DNA of 64,000 nt, from the NCBI GenBank assembly GCA_035296325.1, contig DATHBD010000062.1, positions 186,001-250,000 on the forward strand. The letters run 5' to 3'. The notes beneath the pieces are model-generated. The model made no database searches. It was given only the letters and a program-made list of their open reading frames with translations, and had not been told where the DNA came from. This DNA comes from DATHBD01 sp035296325 (GTDB taxonomy: Bacteria; Actinomycetota; Actinomycetes; Mycobacteriales; Micromonosporaceae). Below, piece by piece: positions 33,108-41,715 of this stretch; position 1 is the stretch's first letter; the number at the start of each line of letters is the position of its first letter. The position numbers and the translations under genes were made by a program.

Positions 33108-34079
33108 CTACCCGCAGGCGGCCAGGAACTGCTCGGCGGTCAGGCCGCCGGGGGGTGTGCGGTCGCGCGCGTACGCGTTGGCGAGCTGCCGGGCCCGCTC
33201 GTTGACCGGTGTGGCCACGCCGTGCTGCCGGCCCAGGAGCACGATCTCGCCGTTGAGGTAGTCGGACTCGACGGAGCCGGTGCCCCGGGCGAGGCTCTGC
33301 CACGAGGAGCCGCCGCCGCGCTCCGCGCCCGCGACCGGGCGGAGCCGCAGTACGTCGCCGCGGTGCGCCGCGTCCTCCTCCTCGCTGGCGAAGCCGATGC
33401 CGGCGGCGCGCAGCGCGGCCTCGCCCTCCAGCCGGGCCCGCCGCGCCGCCTCGGCGTTGCCGGCATCCCGGCCGCAGACCGCCTCGATGGCGTTGCCCAG
33501 GTTCAGCAACAGCTTGGCGTACTTCCACCGCATGATGTCCGCCCGCGCCTGGGCCCGGAACCCCGCCGAGCGGAACGCGGCCGCGATCTGCTCGGCGGTG
33601 GCGTCGGCCTGGCCACCCACCGGGTAGCGGCCGACGTCCAGCACGCCGGGCGTGGGTGCGCTGTAGGCGGCCACCACGCCGGGGACCAGGTGCGCCGCCG
33701 GCAGGATGACGCACACGCCGTACACGTTGGCGAACATCCGCAGCGCGGCGGGCTCGTTGGCGACGCCGTTCTGGACGCACACCACCGTGGTGGCGGCGTC
33801 GGCGTGTGCCGCCAGCGCCCGCAGCGCCCCGGCGGTGTCCATGCTCTTGACGGCGAGCAGCACCACGTCGTCGGCGCGCCAGCGGACCTCACCCGGCTCC
33901 GCCACGGCCGGCAGGCGGTGCGTGTGCTCCCCGTCCGGGGTCTGGACCCGCAGCCCGTCCCGGCGGATCGCCGCCAGGTGCTCGCCGCGCGCGATCAACG
34001 CCACCTCGTGCCCGGCTCCGGCCAGCGCGCCGGCGAGCACGCCGCCCACCGCACCAGCCCCGTACGCCACGAATCTCAC
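33108..34079 (-). CDS. ketopantoate reductase-family protein (ApbA/PanE)
   Basis: A 323-residue NADPH-dependent reductase. The N-terminal MRFVAYGAGAVGGVLAGALA is the GxGxxG nucleotide fold, followed by VLLAVKSMDT and VVCVQNGVANEP. The C-terminal helical domain has ADIMRWKYAKLLLNLGNAIE, whose Lys and Asn fit the catalytic site, and a late SWQSLARGTGSVESDYLNGE (usually S-x-x-D). Ketopantoate reductase makes pantoate for coenzyme A. Actinomycetes carry several paralogues, so pantothenate synthesis is likely but not certain. It is first of a probable operon with the acyltransferase. Confidence 0.87.
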   Translation of the reverse strand: MRFVAYGAGAVGGVLAGALAGAGHEVALIARGEHLAAIRRDGLRVQTPDGEHTHRLPAVAEPGEVRWRADDVVLLAVKSMDTAGALRALAAHADAATTVVCVQNGVANEPAALRMFANVYGVCVILPAAHLVPGVVAAYSAPTPGVLDVGRYPVGGQADATAEQIAAAFRSAGFRAQARADIMRWKYAKLLLNLGNAIEAVCGRDAGNAEAARRARLEGEAALRAAGIGFASEEEDAAHRGDVLRLRPVAGAERGGGSSWQSLARGTGSVESDYLNGEIVLLGRQHGVATPVNERARQLANAYARDRTPPGGLTAEQFLAACG

Positions 34080-34365
34080 AGGTCAGCACCTTAGTGGCGC
34101 ACCCTCACCGCGCCGGTACAAGGGTCGGCGCGATACGTGTTAGCGCGCCGCCGTACGGGGCCGTTTTCCGTGTTTCCTTGGATCCGGGGCGTTGTAGCGG
34201 GGGTTACGGTGGGCCCGATGTTCGAATACAGACCGCTGTAGGATTGACTTCACGATAAAGGTACGCTGGCAACTCGGTCAGGTACGGATTATGTTGGTCT
34301 CCAGATCGGTCGGCACATTTCTGTTGGTCGACGGCGACACGAAGACACCGGAGGATTCGACCGCC

Positions 34366-34719
34366 ATGGCGAAGCGCACAATTCACATGCTCGTCGACGA
34401 CCTTGATGGCGGCGACGCAGACGAGACCATCACGTTTGCGCTGGACGGGACGCAGTACAACATCGACCTGTCAAAGAAGAACGCAGCCAAGCTGCGTGAT
34501 GCTGTAGCCAAGTACGTGAGTGCCGGCACAAAGGTGGGCCGGGTCGGTGGCGCACCCACCCGGGTGGCCGGCGGCAGCGGACGCGGTTCTGCGCGTTCGG
34601 ACCGTGACCAGAACCGTGCGATCCGTGAGTGGGCGCAGGCCAAGGGCATCGAGATGTCCGACCGCGGTCGTATCAAGCAGGAGATCGTCGAGCGTTACCA
34701 GGCTGAAGCCGGGCGCTGA
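34366..34719 (+). CDS. lsr2: nucleoid-associated protein Lsr2
   Basis: A 117-residue protein. Lsr2 bridges DNA, prefers AT-rich regions and silences horizontally acquired genes. The N-terminal dimerisation domain MAKRTIHMLVDDLDGG and FALDGTQYNIDLSKKNAAKL and the C-terminal NRAIREWAQAKGIEMSDRGR with the RGR AT-hook-like motif are both intact. The ATG at 34366 has GGAGG at 34350. An upstream non-coding region of 286 bases, partly AT-rich, should carry its promoter. The AT-richer island at 25-26.9 kb is the sort of target it would bind. Confidence 0.96.
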   Translation: MAKRTIHMLVDDLDGGDADETITFALDGTQYNIDLSKKNAAKLRDAVAKYVSAGTKVGRVGGAPTRVAGGSGRGSARSDRDQNRAIREWAQAKGIEMSDRGRIKQEIVERYQAEAGR

Positions 34720-34791
34720 AACGATCGCACCCGCCTCCCCAGGGCGGCTTTCGGCACTCTGGATTCGTTCCGGTTAAGCCGCAGGGAACGT

Positions 34792-35922
34792 TCAGGCGAT
34801 CGCCTGCCACCATCCGTCGACCGGCGGCGGGTCATCCACATCGATCCGCTCGCCGGGCCGTGGCACGGCCATCGTCACCGCACGCGCCTTCACTTCCAGC
34901 CAGAGCCGGTCCACCGGCTCGGACCAGGCATGGAAGGCGAGATTGAAGGTTCCCCAGTGAACCGGAATCAGTAGGCCGCCACGAAGGTCGAGATGGGCGC
35001 GGACCGCCTCCTCCGGGAACATGTGAATGTGTGGCCAGGTGGCCCCATACGCTCCGATCTGGATCAGCGAGACGTCGAACGGCCCGTGTGCGGCACCGAT
35101 GGCGGCGTATCCGTCGAAGTACCCGGAGTCCCCGGTATAGAAGACCCGACGGGTCGGCCCGGCGATCACCCATGACGCCCAGAGCGTGCCATCGCGGGTG
35201 ACGCCCCGGCCGGAGAAGTGCTGCGCGGCGGTCGCGACGAGTTCCAGATTGCCCACCGAAAAGCGCTCGTCCCAGTCAAGCTCGACGATGCGATCGGCCG
35301 GTACACCCCAGTGGTCGAGATGGGCGCCGACCCCGAGCGGCACCAGAAACGGCGCGCGCTGCGTGCGGACCAGCGTGCGGACAGTGGCGAGATCGAGATG
35401 GTCGTAGTGGTCGTGGGAGATGACGATCGCGTCGATGACCGGCAGATCCTCCAGAGCGACCGGCGGCGGGTGCAGCCGGCGCGGCCCGACCACAGGCGAG
35501 GGCGAGCACCGCTCGCTCCAGACCGGGTCGATCAGCACGCGGCCGCCGTCCAGTTCGACGAGCGCCGACGCGTGGCCGTACCAGGTGACATGCAGCCCAT
35601 CGGGGGTGTCGCCGCCCGGGGCCGGCCGCACGATCGGCACCGGGCGGGACGGCGTGCGCCGCTGCCGGCCGAAGATCAATTCGCGGGCCATGGCAAGGCT
35701 GCTACCGGCCTCCATCGTGGGGATGGCGGCCGCATTGTGAAAAGCGCCGGCACGGTACTGCGGGGAGCGGCGCACCCGTTCCCCGCGGGCCCCGGTCGGG
35801 GTACCGCCGATCGCCTCCCGGAGCCCGTGCGCGGTCCAACTCGCGGCAGCGGCACCGGCGCCGGCCGCCACGGCGGTGGCCGCCACCACCAGGATGTCGC
35901 GGAGGGCTTTTCTGCTCGCCAT
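34792..35922 (-). CDS. metallo-beta-lactamase-fold hydrolase (NAPE-PLD/UlaG-like)
   Basis: A 376-residue protein; the start at 35922 gives an N-terminal hydrophobic segment (ILVVAATAVAAGAGAAAASW), probably a membrane anchor or signal. The MBL domain shows HVTWYGHASALVELDGGRVL, the zinc motif VISHDHYDHLD (HxHxDH) at about residue 168, YTGDSGYFDGY and the final LIPVHWGTFNLAFH. This pattern is found in N-acylphosphatidylethanolamine phospholipase D-like and UlaG-like enzymes, so a phosphodiesterase on lipids is one option. It is convergent with lsr2. Confidence 0.85.
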   Translation of the reverse strand: MASRKALRDILVVAATAVAAGAGAAAASWTAHGLREAIGGTPTGARGERVRRSPQYRAGAFHNAAAIPTMEAGSSLAMARELIFGRQRRTPSRPVPIVRPAPGGDTPDGLHVTWYGHASALVELDGGRVLIDPVWSERCSPSPVVGPRRLHPPPVALEDLPVIDAIVISHDHYDHLDLATVRTLVRTQRAPFLVPLGVGAHLDHWGVPADRIVELDWDERFSVGNLELVATAAQHFSGRGVTRDGTLWASWVIAGPTRRVFYTGDSGYFDGYAAIGAAHGPFDVSLIQIGAYGATWPHIHMFPEEAVRAHLDLRGGLLIPVHWGTFNLAFHAWSEPVDRLWLEVKARAVTMAVPRPGERIDVDDPPPVDGWWQAIA

Positions 35923-36033
35923 GCAGCACCAGCTTTCCGCCGTCAGGACGTGACAGCAAGCTCGTATCCTAGCGACGCCCGGTGACGTCCTCTGCCCAAG
36001 ATCCGACGGCGTCCGCCCGATCCGTGGCACCGG

Positions 36034-36062
36034 TTGACAGGTCCCGGGGGCGCGCCAAGACT
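36034..36062 (+). promoter_or_regulatory. promoter candidate for the GH53 gene
   Basis: TTGACA (36034-36039), a 17-base spacer and AAGACT (36057-36062) lie 29 bases before the GTG start. The -35 is perfect and the -10 is fair. Confidence 0.5.
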
Positions 36063-36090
36063 GGGATTCGATCGCTACCCAGGAGGAATC

Positions 36091-37290
36091 GTGGCATCGA
36101 CCCCCGCCGTACGGCCGCGCCGCCGCGCGTTCGTGTCCGCCGCCGTCCTAGTCCTCGCTGCCTCACTGTTCGCCCCGTCGCCGGCCGCCGCGGCCCGGGA
36201 GCACGGTGGGTCGGGTGGCCACCGGGCCGGTGGGCCGCTCTCGGTGCGCGGCGCCGACATCTCGTTCACCCCGCAGCTCGAGGCTGCCGGCATCCGGTTC
36301 TCCGATCGTGGTGTGGTCCGACCGGTGGAGCGCATCCTCGCCGACCATGGCGCGAACTACATCCGGATCCGGGTGTGGGTCAACCCGCCGCCCGGCTACA
36401 GCGACGAGGCCGCCGCGCTGGCGCTGGCCCTCCGGGCCAAGCGCGCCGGCATGAAGGTCCTGCTCGACCTGCACTACTCCGACTTCTGGGCGGATCCGCA
36501 GCATGAGGACACCCCGGCCGCGTGGCTGGGTCAGGACCTGCCCACGCTGGCCAACACCGTCCGGGAGTACACCCGCGACATCATCGCGAAGTTCGCCCGG
36601 CAGGGCACGCCGGTGGACATGCTGCAGGTCGGCAACGAGGTCCGCAACGGCATGCTGTGGCCGGTCGGCGAGATCTACCCGCCCAGCGGGGGGCCGGAGC
36701 GCTGGTCCGAGTTCGCCACGCTGCTGAAGGCCGGCATCGCCGGTGCGCGCGAGGGCGCCCCGCGCCGGCACCAGCCGCGCATCATGATCCACCACGACCA
36801 GGGCGGGAACAACGGTGCGGTGCGGTACTTCCTCGACCACATCCTGGCCGAGGGCGTGCAGTTCGACGTGATCGGCCTGTCGTACTACGCGATGTGGCAC
36901 GGCTCCCTCGCCGACCTGCAGAGCAACCTCAACGACCTGGCCACCCGGTACGACCGCGACCTCGTCGTCGTGGAGGTCCAGTACCCGTGGACCACCGCGA
37001 ACGGCGACCAGCTCGACAACTTCTTCTGGAACTCCAACCAACTGCCCGACGGTGACCGCTTCCCGGCCACGCCCGCCGGACAGGCGGCGTTCTACGAGGA
37101 GCTGCGCCGGGTCATCGCCGCCGTTCCGCAGCGTCGTGGCCTGGGCTTCTTCGTCTGGGAGCCGGAGTGGACCCCGGGCGTGGGCTGGGCGCCGGGCTTT
37201 GGCACCCCGAACGACAACATGACGATGTTCACCTGGACCGGCGAGGCCCTGCCGTCCCTGGCCGTCTTCCGCCCCCCACCCCGCCGCTAA
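36091..37290 (+). CDS. secreted GH53 arabinogalactan endo-beta-1,4-galactanase
   Basis: A 399-residue exported enzyme; the GTG at 36091 follows a perfect AGGAGGAA. A twin-arginine-like basic start (RPRRRAF) leads into a signal peptide ending near AAA-AREHG. The GH53 barrel is clear: VRGADISFTPQLEAAGIRFS, NYIRIRVWVNPP, LLDLHYSDFWADPQ, the acid/base Glu183 in MLQVGNEVRNGMLWP, IGLSYYAMWHGSL and the nucleophile Glu295 in VVVEVQYPW. GH53 enzymes cut beta-1,4-galactan side chains of pectin. The usual ETAYP around the nucleophile is EVQYP here, a mild variation. It ends before a GC-rich repeat. Confidence 0.93.
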   Translation: MASTPAVRPRRRAFVSAAVLVLAASLFAPSPAAAAREHGGSGGHRAGGPLSVRGADISFTPQLEAAGIRFSDRGVVRPVERILADHGANYIRIRVWVNPPPGYSDEAAALALALRAKRAGMKVLLDLHYSDFWADPQHEDTPAAWLGQDLPTLANTVREYTRDIIAKFARQGTPVDMLQVGNEVRNGMLWPVGEIYPPSGGPERWSEFATLLKAGIAGAREGAPRRHQPRIMIHHDQGGNNGAVRYFLDHILAEGVQFDVIGLSYYAMWHGSLADLQSNLNDLATRYDRDLVVVEVQYPWTTANGDQLDNFFWNSNQLPDGDRFPATPAGQAAFYEELRRVIAAVPQRRGLGFFVWEPEWTPGVGWAPGFGTPNDNMTMFTWTGEALPSLAVFRPPPRR

Positions 37291-37341
37291 CCCCGCGCCC
37301 CCCCGCGGCCCCCCTCGCGCCCCCCGCCCCCCCGGGCTGCT

Positions 37342-37415
37342 CGCGATCTTGCAGTTGTGCCCGGGTTTTTGTGCCATTCGTTCCGATTTGGGCGAGGCAC
37401 AACTGCAAGATCGCG
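37342..37415. repeat. large inverted repeat element, copy 1
   Basis: The 20-base arm CGCGATCTTGCAGTTGTGCC (37342-37361) is perfectly inverted at 37396-37415, around a 34-base loop containing GTGCCATTCGTTCCGATT. It lies 52 bases after the GH53 stop within a C-rich stretch (37291-37337). A second copy follows the next gene. It may act as a terminator or be a member of a dispersed palindromic repeat family. Confidence 0.85.
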
Positions 37416-37488
37416 GGCGGGGTGGGGGCGGGGTGGCGGGGTGCGGGGGTGGTTGCGTCTTTGCGGGCGGAGCGTAAGGTGCGCGATC

Positions 37489-38637
37489 GTGGAGCGAGCA
37501 TCGAAAGCTGTCACTCTGATGAGCGGGCCGGGCCGACGCGGTGGTCAGCTGTTGACCGGGCTGTTCGCGGTGGTGGCCCTGGGATTGGGTGGCTGCGGCG
37601 GCGAAGCCACCCGGGTGGCGCAGTGGAGCGCGCCGTCGCAGGAGCCCGGGGAAGTGACCGCGGCGGCCACCGCGAGCGCGGACGCGCCGAGCCCTTCACC
37701 GAGCCCGGCCACCTCGGCGTCGAGCAGCCCCGCCGACAGCGCCCGGCCGTCCGTCAGCGCGTCTCGGGTCGGGAGCGGTACGCAGCGGCCCGCGCGCCCG
37801 GGGTGCCCCCGTGACGCCGGTCTGAGCCAGGCCTGGGCGAGCTGGCCGATGCCGAACTCCCCCGGATCCGGACTGCCCAACCCCGCCGCCTACACCGACC
37901 TGGGCAACGGGACCGTCCGGGACAACGTCACCTGCCTCGTCTGGCAGCGCCAGCCGTCCCCCGTGGAGTACACCTTCGCCGGCGCCCAGGCGTACTGCGC
38001 GTCGCTCGACCTCGGCGGTGGCGGCTGGCACCTGCCCAGCAGGGTCGAGCTCACCTCCATCGTGGACGTCGGCCGGGTCGGCCCGGCGATCGACCCGGCG
38101 GCATTCCCCCGTACGCCGGCGCGATTCTTCTGGACCTCGACGCCGTGGGCTCTGGCGCACACCCCGCCGTTCGCGTGGATCATCAACTTCTACGAGGGTC
38201 TGGCGAGCAACGCGGGCAACCAGAGTGGCGAGTACTGGGCGCGGTGCGTACGGTCGCCGGGCGGTTCCGGTGGGCCGACCTACCGGGTGCTCTCGGCGGA
38301 GCAGGTCGAGGACCCGTACACCGGCCTGATCTGGCAGCGGTCCACGTCGCCGACGACGATGAGTGCGGCCGCGGCGGCCGGGTACTGCCGCGGGCTGACC
38401 GTGGGCGGGCAGCAGTGGCGCCTGCCGAGCGTGAAGGAACTGGCGACGACGGTCGACGAATCCGACGTGGCGCCCGCAATCGACGAGGCCGCGTTCCCAC
38501 GCACCGCGAAATCGACGTGGTACTGGTCGTCGTCGGTCGCCAAGGCCGACGCGACTTCCACCTGGGCGCTGAACTACGACGACGGCTTCACGAACTACCG
38601 CAACATCACCGCGGGCTACGTACGCTGCGTGCGCTGA
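37489..38637 (+). CDS. putative lipoprotein with two DUF1566-like domains
   Basis: A 382-residue exported protein. A GTG at 37489 with AAGG upstream is chosen; an ATG at 37519 is an alternative. The signal ends in a lipobox (VALGLGGC), so the Cys should be lipidated. A Ser/Pro/Ala-rich stretch of about 65 residues precedes two homologous domains with the same pattern: YTDLGNGTVRDNVTCLVWQR ... WHLPSRVELTSIVD ... YWARCVR, then VEDPYTGLIWQR ... WRLPSVKELATTVD ... GYVRCVR. This is the Lcl/DUF1566 fold of surface proteins, related to formylglycine-enzyme-like C-type lectin folds. A ligand or adhesive role is possible; none is proven. Copies of an inverted repeat flank the gene. Confidence 0.75.
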   Translation: MERASKAVTLMSGPGRRGGQLLTGLFAVVALGLGGCGGEATRVAQWSAPSQEPGEVTAAATASADAPSPSPSPATSASSSPADSARPSVSASRVGSGTQRPARPGCPRDAGLSQAWASWPMPNSPGSGLPNPAAYTDLGNGTVRDNVTCLVWQRQPSPVEYTFAGAQAYCASLDLGGGGWHLPSRVELTSIVDVGRVGPAIDPAAFPRTPARFFWTSTPWALAHTPPFAWIINFYEGLASNAGNQSGEYWARCVRSPGGSGGPTYRVLSAEQVEDPYTGLIWQRSTSPTTMSAAAAAGYCRGLTVGGQQWRLPSVKELATTVDESDVAPAIDEAAFPRTAKSTWYWSSSVAKADATSTWALNYDDGFTNYRNITAGYVRCVR

Positions 38638-38662
38638 CCCGCCCCCCGCCCCCCGCCCCCCT

Positions 38663-38775
38663 CGCGCCCGCCCCAACCTCCCGCGATCTTGCAGTCGTGC
38701 CCCCGGGATTCGCGGCATTCGTGGTGATTCGCCCGAGGCACAACTGCAAGATCGCGGGAAGGTTGGGGCGGGCGC
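38663..38775. repeat. large inverted repeat element, copy 2
   Basis: The core arm CCGCGATCTTGCAGTCGTGC (38681-38700) is inverted at 38738-38757 with one mismatch. The pairing continues outward through CCCGCCCCAACC / GGTTGGGGCGGG with one bulge, giving arms of about 38 bases around a 35-base loop. The loop shares CATTCGT and GATT blocks with copy 1. It starts 26 bases past the lipoprotein stop. Confidence 0.85.
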
Positions 38776-38826
38776 GGGGGCGCGGGGGCGCGGGGGCGGG
38801 GGCGCGGGGGCGGGCGGGGGTTAGGG
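38761..38826 (+). other. G-run tract with G-quadruplex potential
   Basis: More than ten runs of three to five G are separated by one to four bases between the second inverted repeat and the end of the convergent spermidine-synthase-like gene. The complementary strand has matching C runs, and C-rich tracts also occur at 37299-37335 and 38638-38675. Confidence 0.6.
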
Positions 38827-39678
38827 GAATGTGCCGGAGGGTGGGGCGGGGGAGGGGGCGGCTGTGGCGTCTGTGGTCGGGCGGGTGGCGGCGACGAAGC
38901 GGTCCAGGTCTCCGGCGCTGACCAGGCGGGCCGGCACGGGGTCGCGGGCGGCGGTGGTGGCCAGATCGGCCAGTGGCAGCGCGCCGGGCTCGGTGGTGGC
39001 CACGAGCACCACATTGCCGAAGCGGCGACCGCGCAGCACGCCGGGCTCGGCGATCAGGCACACCTCGGCGAACGCGGTACGCAGGGTGGCGACCTGGCTG
39101 CGGGCGAAGGTGAGCGGTGGCCCGTCGGCGAGGTTCGCCACGTAGAGGCCGCCCGGTCGGAGCACCCGAGCCGCCTGGGCCGCAAATTCCACCGAGGTGA
39201 ACTGGGCCGGGACCCGGGCGCCGCCGTACACATCGGTCACCACCACGTCGAACCGGGCGTCGCCGGTGGACTGCACCACCGATCGGCCGTCCGCCTCGCG
39301 GACCCGGATCTCGGCGCCGCGCGGCAGCGGAAGCACCCGGCGGACCAGCGCGGTGAGCGCCCCGTCGAGCTCGACGACCCGTTGCGCCGAGCCGGGCCGG
39401 GTCACGGCGACGTAGCGGGCCAGCGTCAATGCTCCGCCGCCCAGGTGCAGCACCCGCAGCGGCGTGCCGGGGACGGCGGCGAAGTCGATCACCGAACCGA
39501 GCCGGCGCATGTACTCGAAACCGAGGTGCGCCGGATCATGCAGGTCCACGTAGGACTGTGGGGTGCCGTCGATCCGCAGCATCCAGGCGCCCGGCCGGTC
39601 CGCGTCCGGGATCAGTTCCGCCGTGCCTGAGGCCACCGACTCCGTCACGGTGCCGGGGCTCCGCCGTGATCTGGTCAT
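38821..39678 (-). CDS. spermidine synthase-like SAM-binding protein
   Basis: A 285-residue soluble protein of the polyamine aminopropyltransferase-like group. It keeps the fold: QSYVDLHDPAHLGFEYMRRL, the nucleotide-binding VLHLGGGALTLARYVAVTRP, the acidic RVVELDGALTALVRRVLPLP and VVVTDVYGGARVPAQFTS. True spermidine synthases have paired Asp residues and a putrescine site; these are only partly kept (TDVYGG), so it may be a methyltransferase of similar fold. The last 40 residues are Ala/Pro/Thr-rich. It stands alone and ends in the G-rich tract. Confidence 0.82.
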   Translation of the reverse strand: MTRSRRSPGTVTESVASGTAELIPDADRPGAWMLRIDGTPQSYVDLHDPAHLGFEYMRRLGSVIDFAAVPGTPLRVLHLGGGALTLARYVAVTRPGSAQRVVELDGALTALVRRVLPLPRGAEIRVREADGRSVVQSTGDARFDVVVTDVYGGARVPAQFTSVEFAAQAARVLRPGGLYVANLADGPPLTFARSQVATLRTAFAEVCLIAEPGVLRGRRFGNVVLVATTEPGALPLADLATTAARDPVPARLVSAGDLDRFVAATRPTTDATAAPSPAPPSGTFP

Positions 39679-39763
39679 GATTGGTCGAGTATGCCGCCTA
39701 CCCGGACGCGCAGGGGCGCCGGCTGGTGACCGGCGCCCCTGCGCTCTGGTACGCGGTGTGGTG

Positions 39764-41386
39764 TCAGGCGCAGGCCACGCCGTTGAGCCGTACGCCGCCG
39801 GGTGCCGGGGTGGAGGGGCCGGCGGCGGTGAAGCCGATCTCCACCGAGGCGCCCGGCGCCAGGGCGGGTGCCCAACCCGGCGCGGCGGCGGTGACCGTGG
39901 TGCCGCTCTGGGTCACCGTGCCGCCCCACCCGTTGTTCACCGTCGCGCCGGCCGGCACGGTGAACGTCGCCGTCCACGGGCTGACCGGCGACGAGCCGGT
40001 GTTGGTCACCCGCACGGCGGCCTGGAAGCCCTGCGGCCAAGGGCTGCCGACGGTGACCGTGGCGGTGCACGCCCCGGCAGCCGGCGACTGGTTGCCCGGC
40101 GACTGGCTGCCGCTGCCGCCACCGGTGGAGCCACCGATGGAGCCGGGGACCGGCGCGATCAGGTACGGCCGCAGGATGTCGTACTTCGCCTGCTGCACCG
40201 TCCTCCAGTCGTCCTGCACGATGCCTCCGGTGTCGCCGGAGTTCGGGTTCCACGACCAGTACGTGAAGTCGGCGCCGGTGACGCCGGTGCCCATGTACCG
40301 CATGAGCTCCCGGAGCCAGATCGCGTCCTTCGGGTCCTGCAGCGTGCTGCCGTACTCGCCGAAGAGCAGCGGGGCGATGTTCTCCCGCTCGATGTAGCCC
40401 CAGAAGTGATCCCAGATCGCCGGCATGTTCGCCGGGTAGGTCGGGTCGTCGAACCACTTCTGCCGGTACACCGACGTCGCGTACTCGTGCGGGGAGTACA
40501 CCAGCTTGCTCTGGTTGCTCAGCCGCACCGGGTGCGTACCGGCGCGGGAGAGGTTGCCGCCCCACCAGCCGCACGGCTCGTCCGGGATGTTGTCCCAGAC
40601 GTTGGCGTCGGCGCCGCTCAGGCAGCTCACGCCCTCCACCACGATCAGCCAGTCCGGGTTCACGGCGAGGATCGCGTTGCCGGCTCGCTCGGCGGCGAGC
40701 CGCCAGTCCCGGGCCGGGTCACCGCAGCCCCAGCAGGCACCGGTGCCGTTGGGGTCGGTGCCCATGGCGTGCGGCTCGTTGTGCAGGTCCGCGCCGATCA
40801 CGATCGGGTTGCCGCGGTACCGCTCAGCGAGCATCTTCCAGTCGTTGATCCACGTGGACTCCGGCACACTCGGGACGTACCAGAGCGCGGACTGGCCGGC
40901 CGAGGTGGGCCGGTGCCGGTCGAGCAGGACGCGCATGCCCTTGCTGCCGGCGTACGCGATCACCTTGTCGAGGATCTGCAGCGGTGAGTTCCCGACCAGG
41001 TCCGGGTTGACGTAGTCGTTGATCCCGGTGGCGACGGCGCCGGGCCGGAGGGCGTCGTTGGAGAACGGCACCCGCAATGTGTTGAAGCCGAGGGTGGCCA
41101 TGTGGTCGAGCTGGCTGCGCCACGACTCGCTGGACCACAGGCCGTGGAAGGTCTTGTTGTCGGTCTCCATGCCGAACCAGTTGATGCCGGTCAGCCGGAC
41201 CGGGTTACCGGTCGCGTCGACCAACTGGGAGCCCCGGGCGCTGAGGAACCCGGTGCCGGTGCCCGCCGCGGCGGCGGAGGCGGTGCCCGCGTTCAGGGCC
41301 ACGACGGCGAAGGCGGCGCCGGCCGTGACGACCGCCGCGGTCGCCGCCAGAAGGCGGGCGGCGCGACCGCGTGAGGTGAGCTTCAT
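39764..41386 (-). CDS. secreted GH5 endoglucanase with C-terminal CBM2
   Basis: A 540-residue exported cellulase; ATG at 41386 with AGGAGAA upstream and a signal peptide ending near ASA-AAAG. The GH5 barrel (residues about 40-400) shows LTGINWFGMET, TLGFNTLRVPFSNDALRPG, the acid/base Glu in VIGADLHNEPHAMG and the nucleophile Glu in LLFGEYGSTLQDPKD. A Gly/Ser linker leads to a family 2 carbohydrate-binding module (ACTATVTVGSPWPQGFQAAV, with terminal Cys pair and Trp residues), which binds crystalline cellulose. It should act on cellulose or related beta-1,4-glucans outside the cell. Confidence 0.95.
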   Translation of the reverse strand: MKLTSRGRAARLLAATAAVVTAGAAFAVVALNAGTASAAAAGTGTGFLSARGSQLVDATGNPVRLTGINWFGMETDNKTFHGLWSSESWRSQLDHMATLGFNTLRVPFSNDALRPGAVATGINDYVNPDLVGNSPLQILDKVIAYAGSKGMRVLLDRHRPTSAGQSALWYVPSVPESTWINDWKMLAERYRGNPIVIGADLHNEPHAMGTDPNGTGACWGCGDPARDWRLAAERAGNAILAVNPDWLIVVEGVSCLSGADANVWDNIPDEPCGWWGGNLSRAGTHPVRLSNQSKLVYSPHEYATSVYRQKWFDDPTYPANMPAIWDHFWGYIERENIAPLLFGEYGSTLQDPKDAIWLRELMRYMGTGVTGADFTYWSWNPNSGDTGGIVQDDWRTVQQAKYDILRPYLIAPVPGSIGGSTGGGSGSQSPGNQSPAAGACTATVTVGSPWPQGFQAAVRVTNTGSSPVSPWTATFTVPAGATVNNGWGGTVTQSGTTVTAAAPGWAPALAPGASVEIGFTAAGPSTPAPGGVRLNGVACA

Positions 41387-41715
41387 ATGTTCTCCTGTAC
41401 CGAATCTCTGGTCTATCGAGGGCGGGTGTCGAGCCGGAGAAGGGCAAGCCGTTGGGCTGGCGCGCCGGTTCCGGGCGGTCCGCTCTCCGGCGCGGGGCGT
41501 CGGCGAGCGGCAGAAAATGGCGCTAACTGATATCGATGCAACGGCCAGACGCACACCGAGTCAAGCCGGGCGGTTCCCGCAGGAACGGTGATCTTGGCGC
41601 TGGCTGCTCCGGGAGGGTGTGCCTCGGCTGCGGAGAGTGAAAGTTGCATTATGTCTCGGCAACCGGTGGGCGTACTGCCGACCGGCGGGCCGCGCGCTGA
41701 GACGACGTGGCGGCG
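41387..41715. other. intergenic region upstream of the GH5 gene
   Basis: No coding frame is supported in these 329 bases. On the minus strand TTGACT (41564-41559), a 17-base spacer and TTGCAT (41541-41536) form a modest promoter candidate, which would give a leader of about 145 bases before the cellulase start. No CebR-type palindrome was seen. Confidence 0.4.

Noticed and set aside
34244..34267. TTGACT and TACGCT upstream of lsr2 as a promoter
   Set aside because: The spacer is only 12 bases, too short for a sigma70-type promoter.
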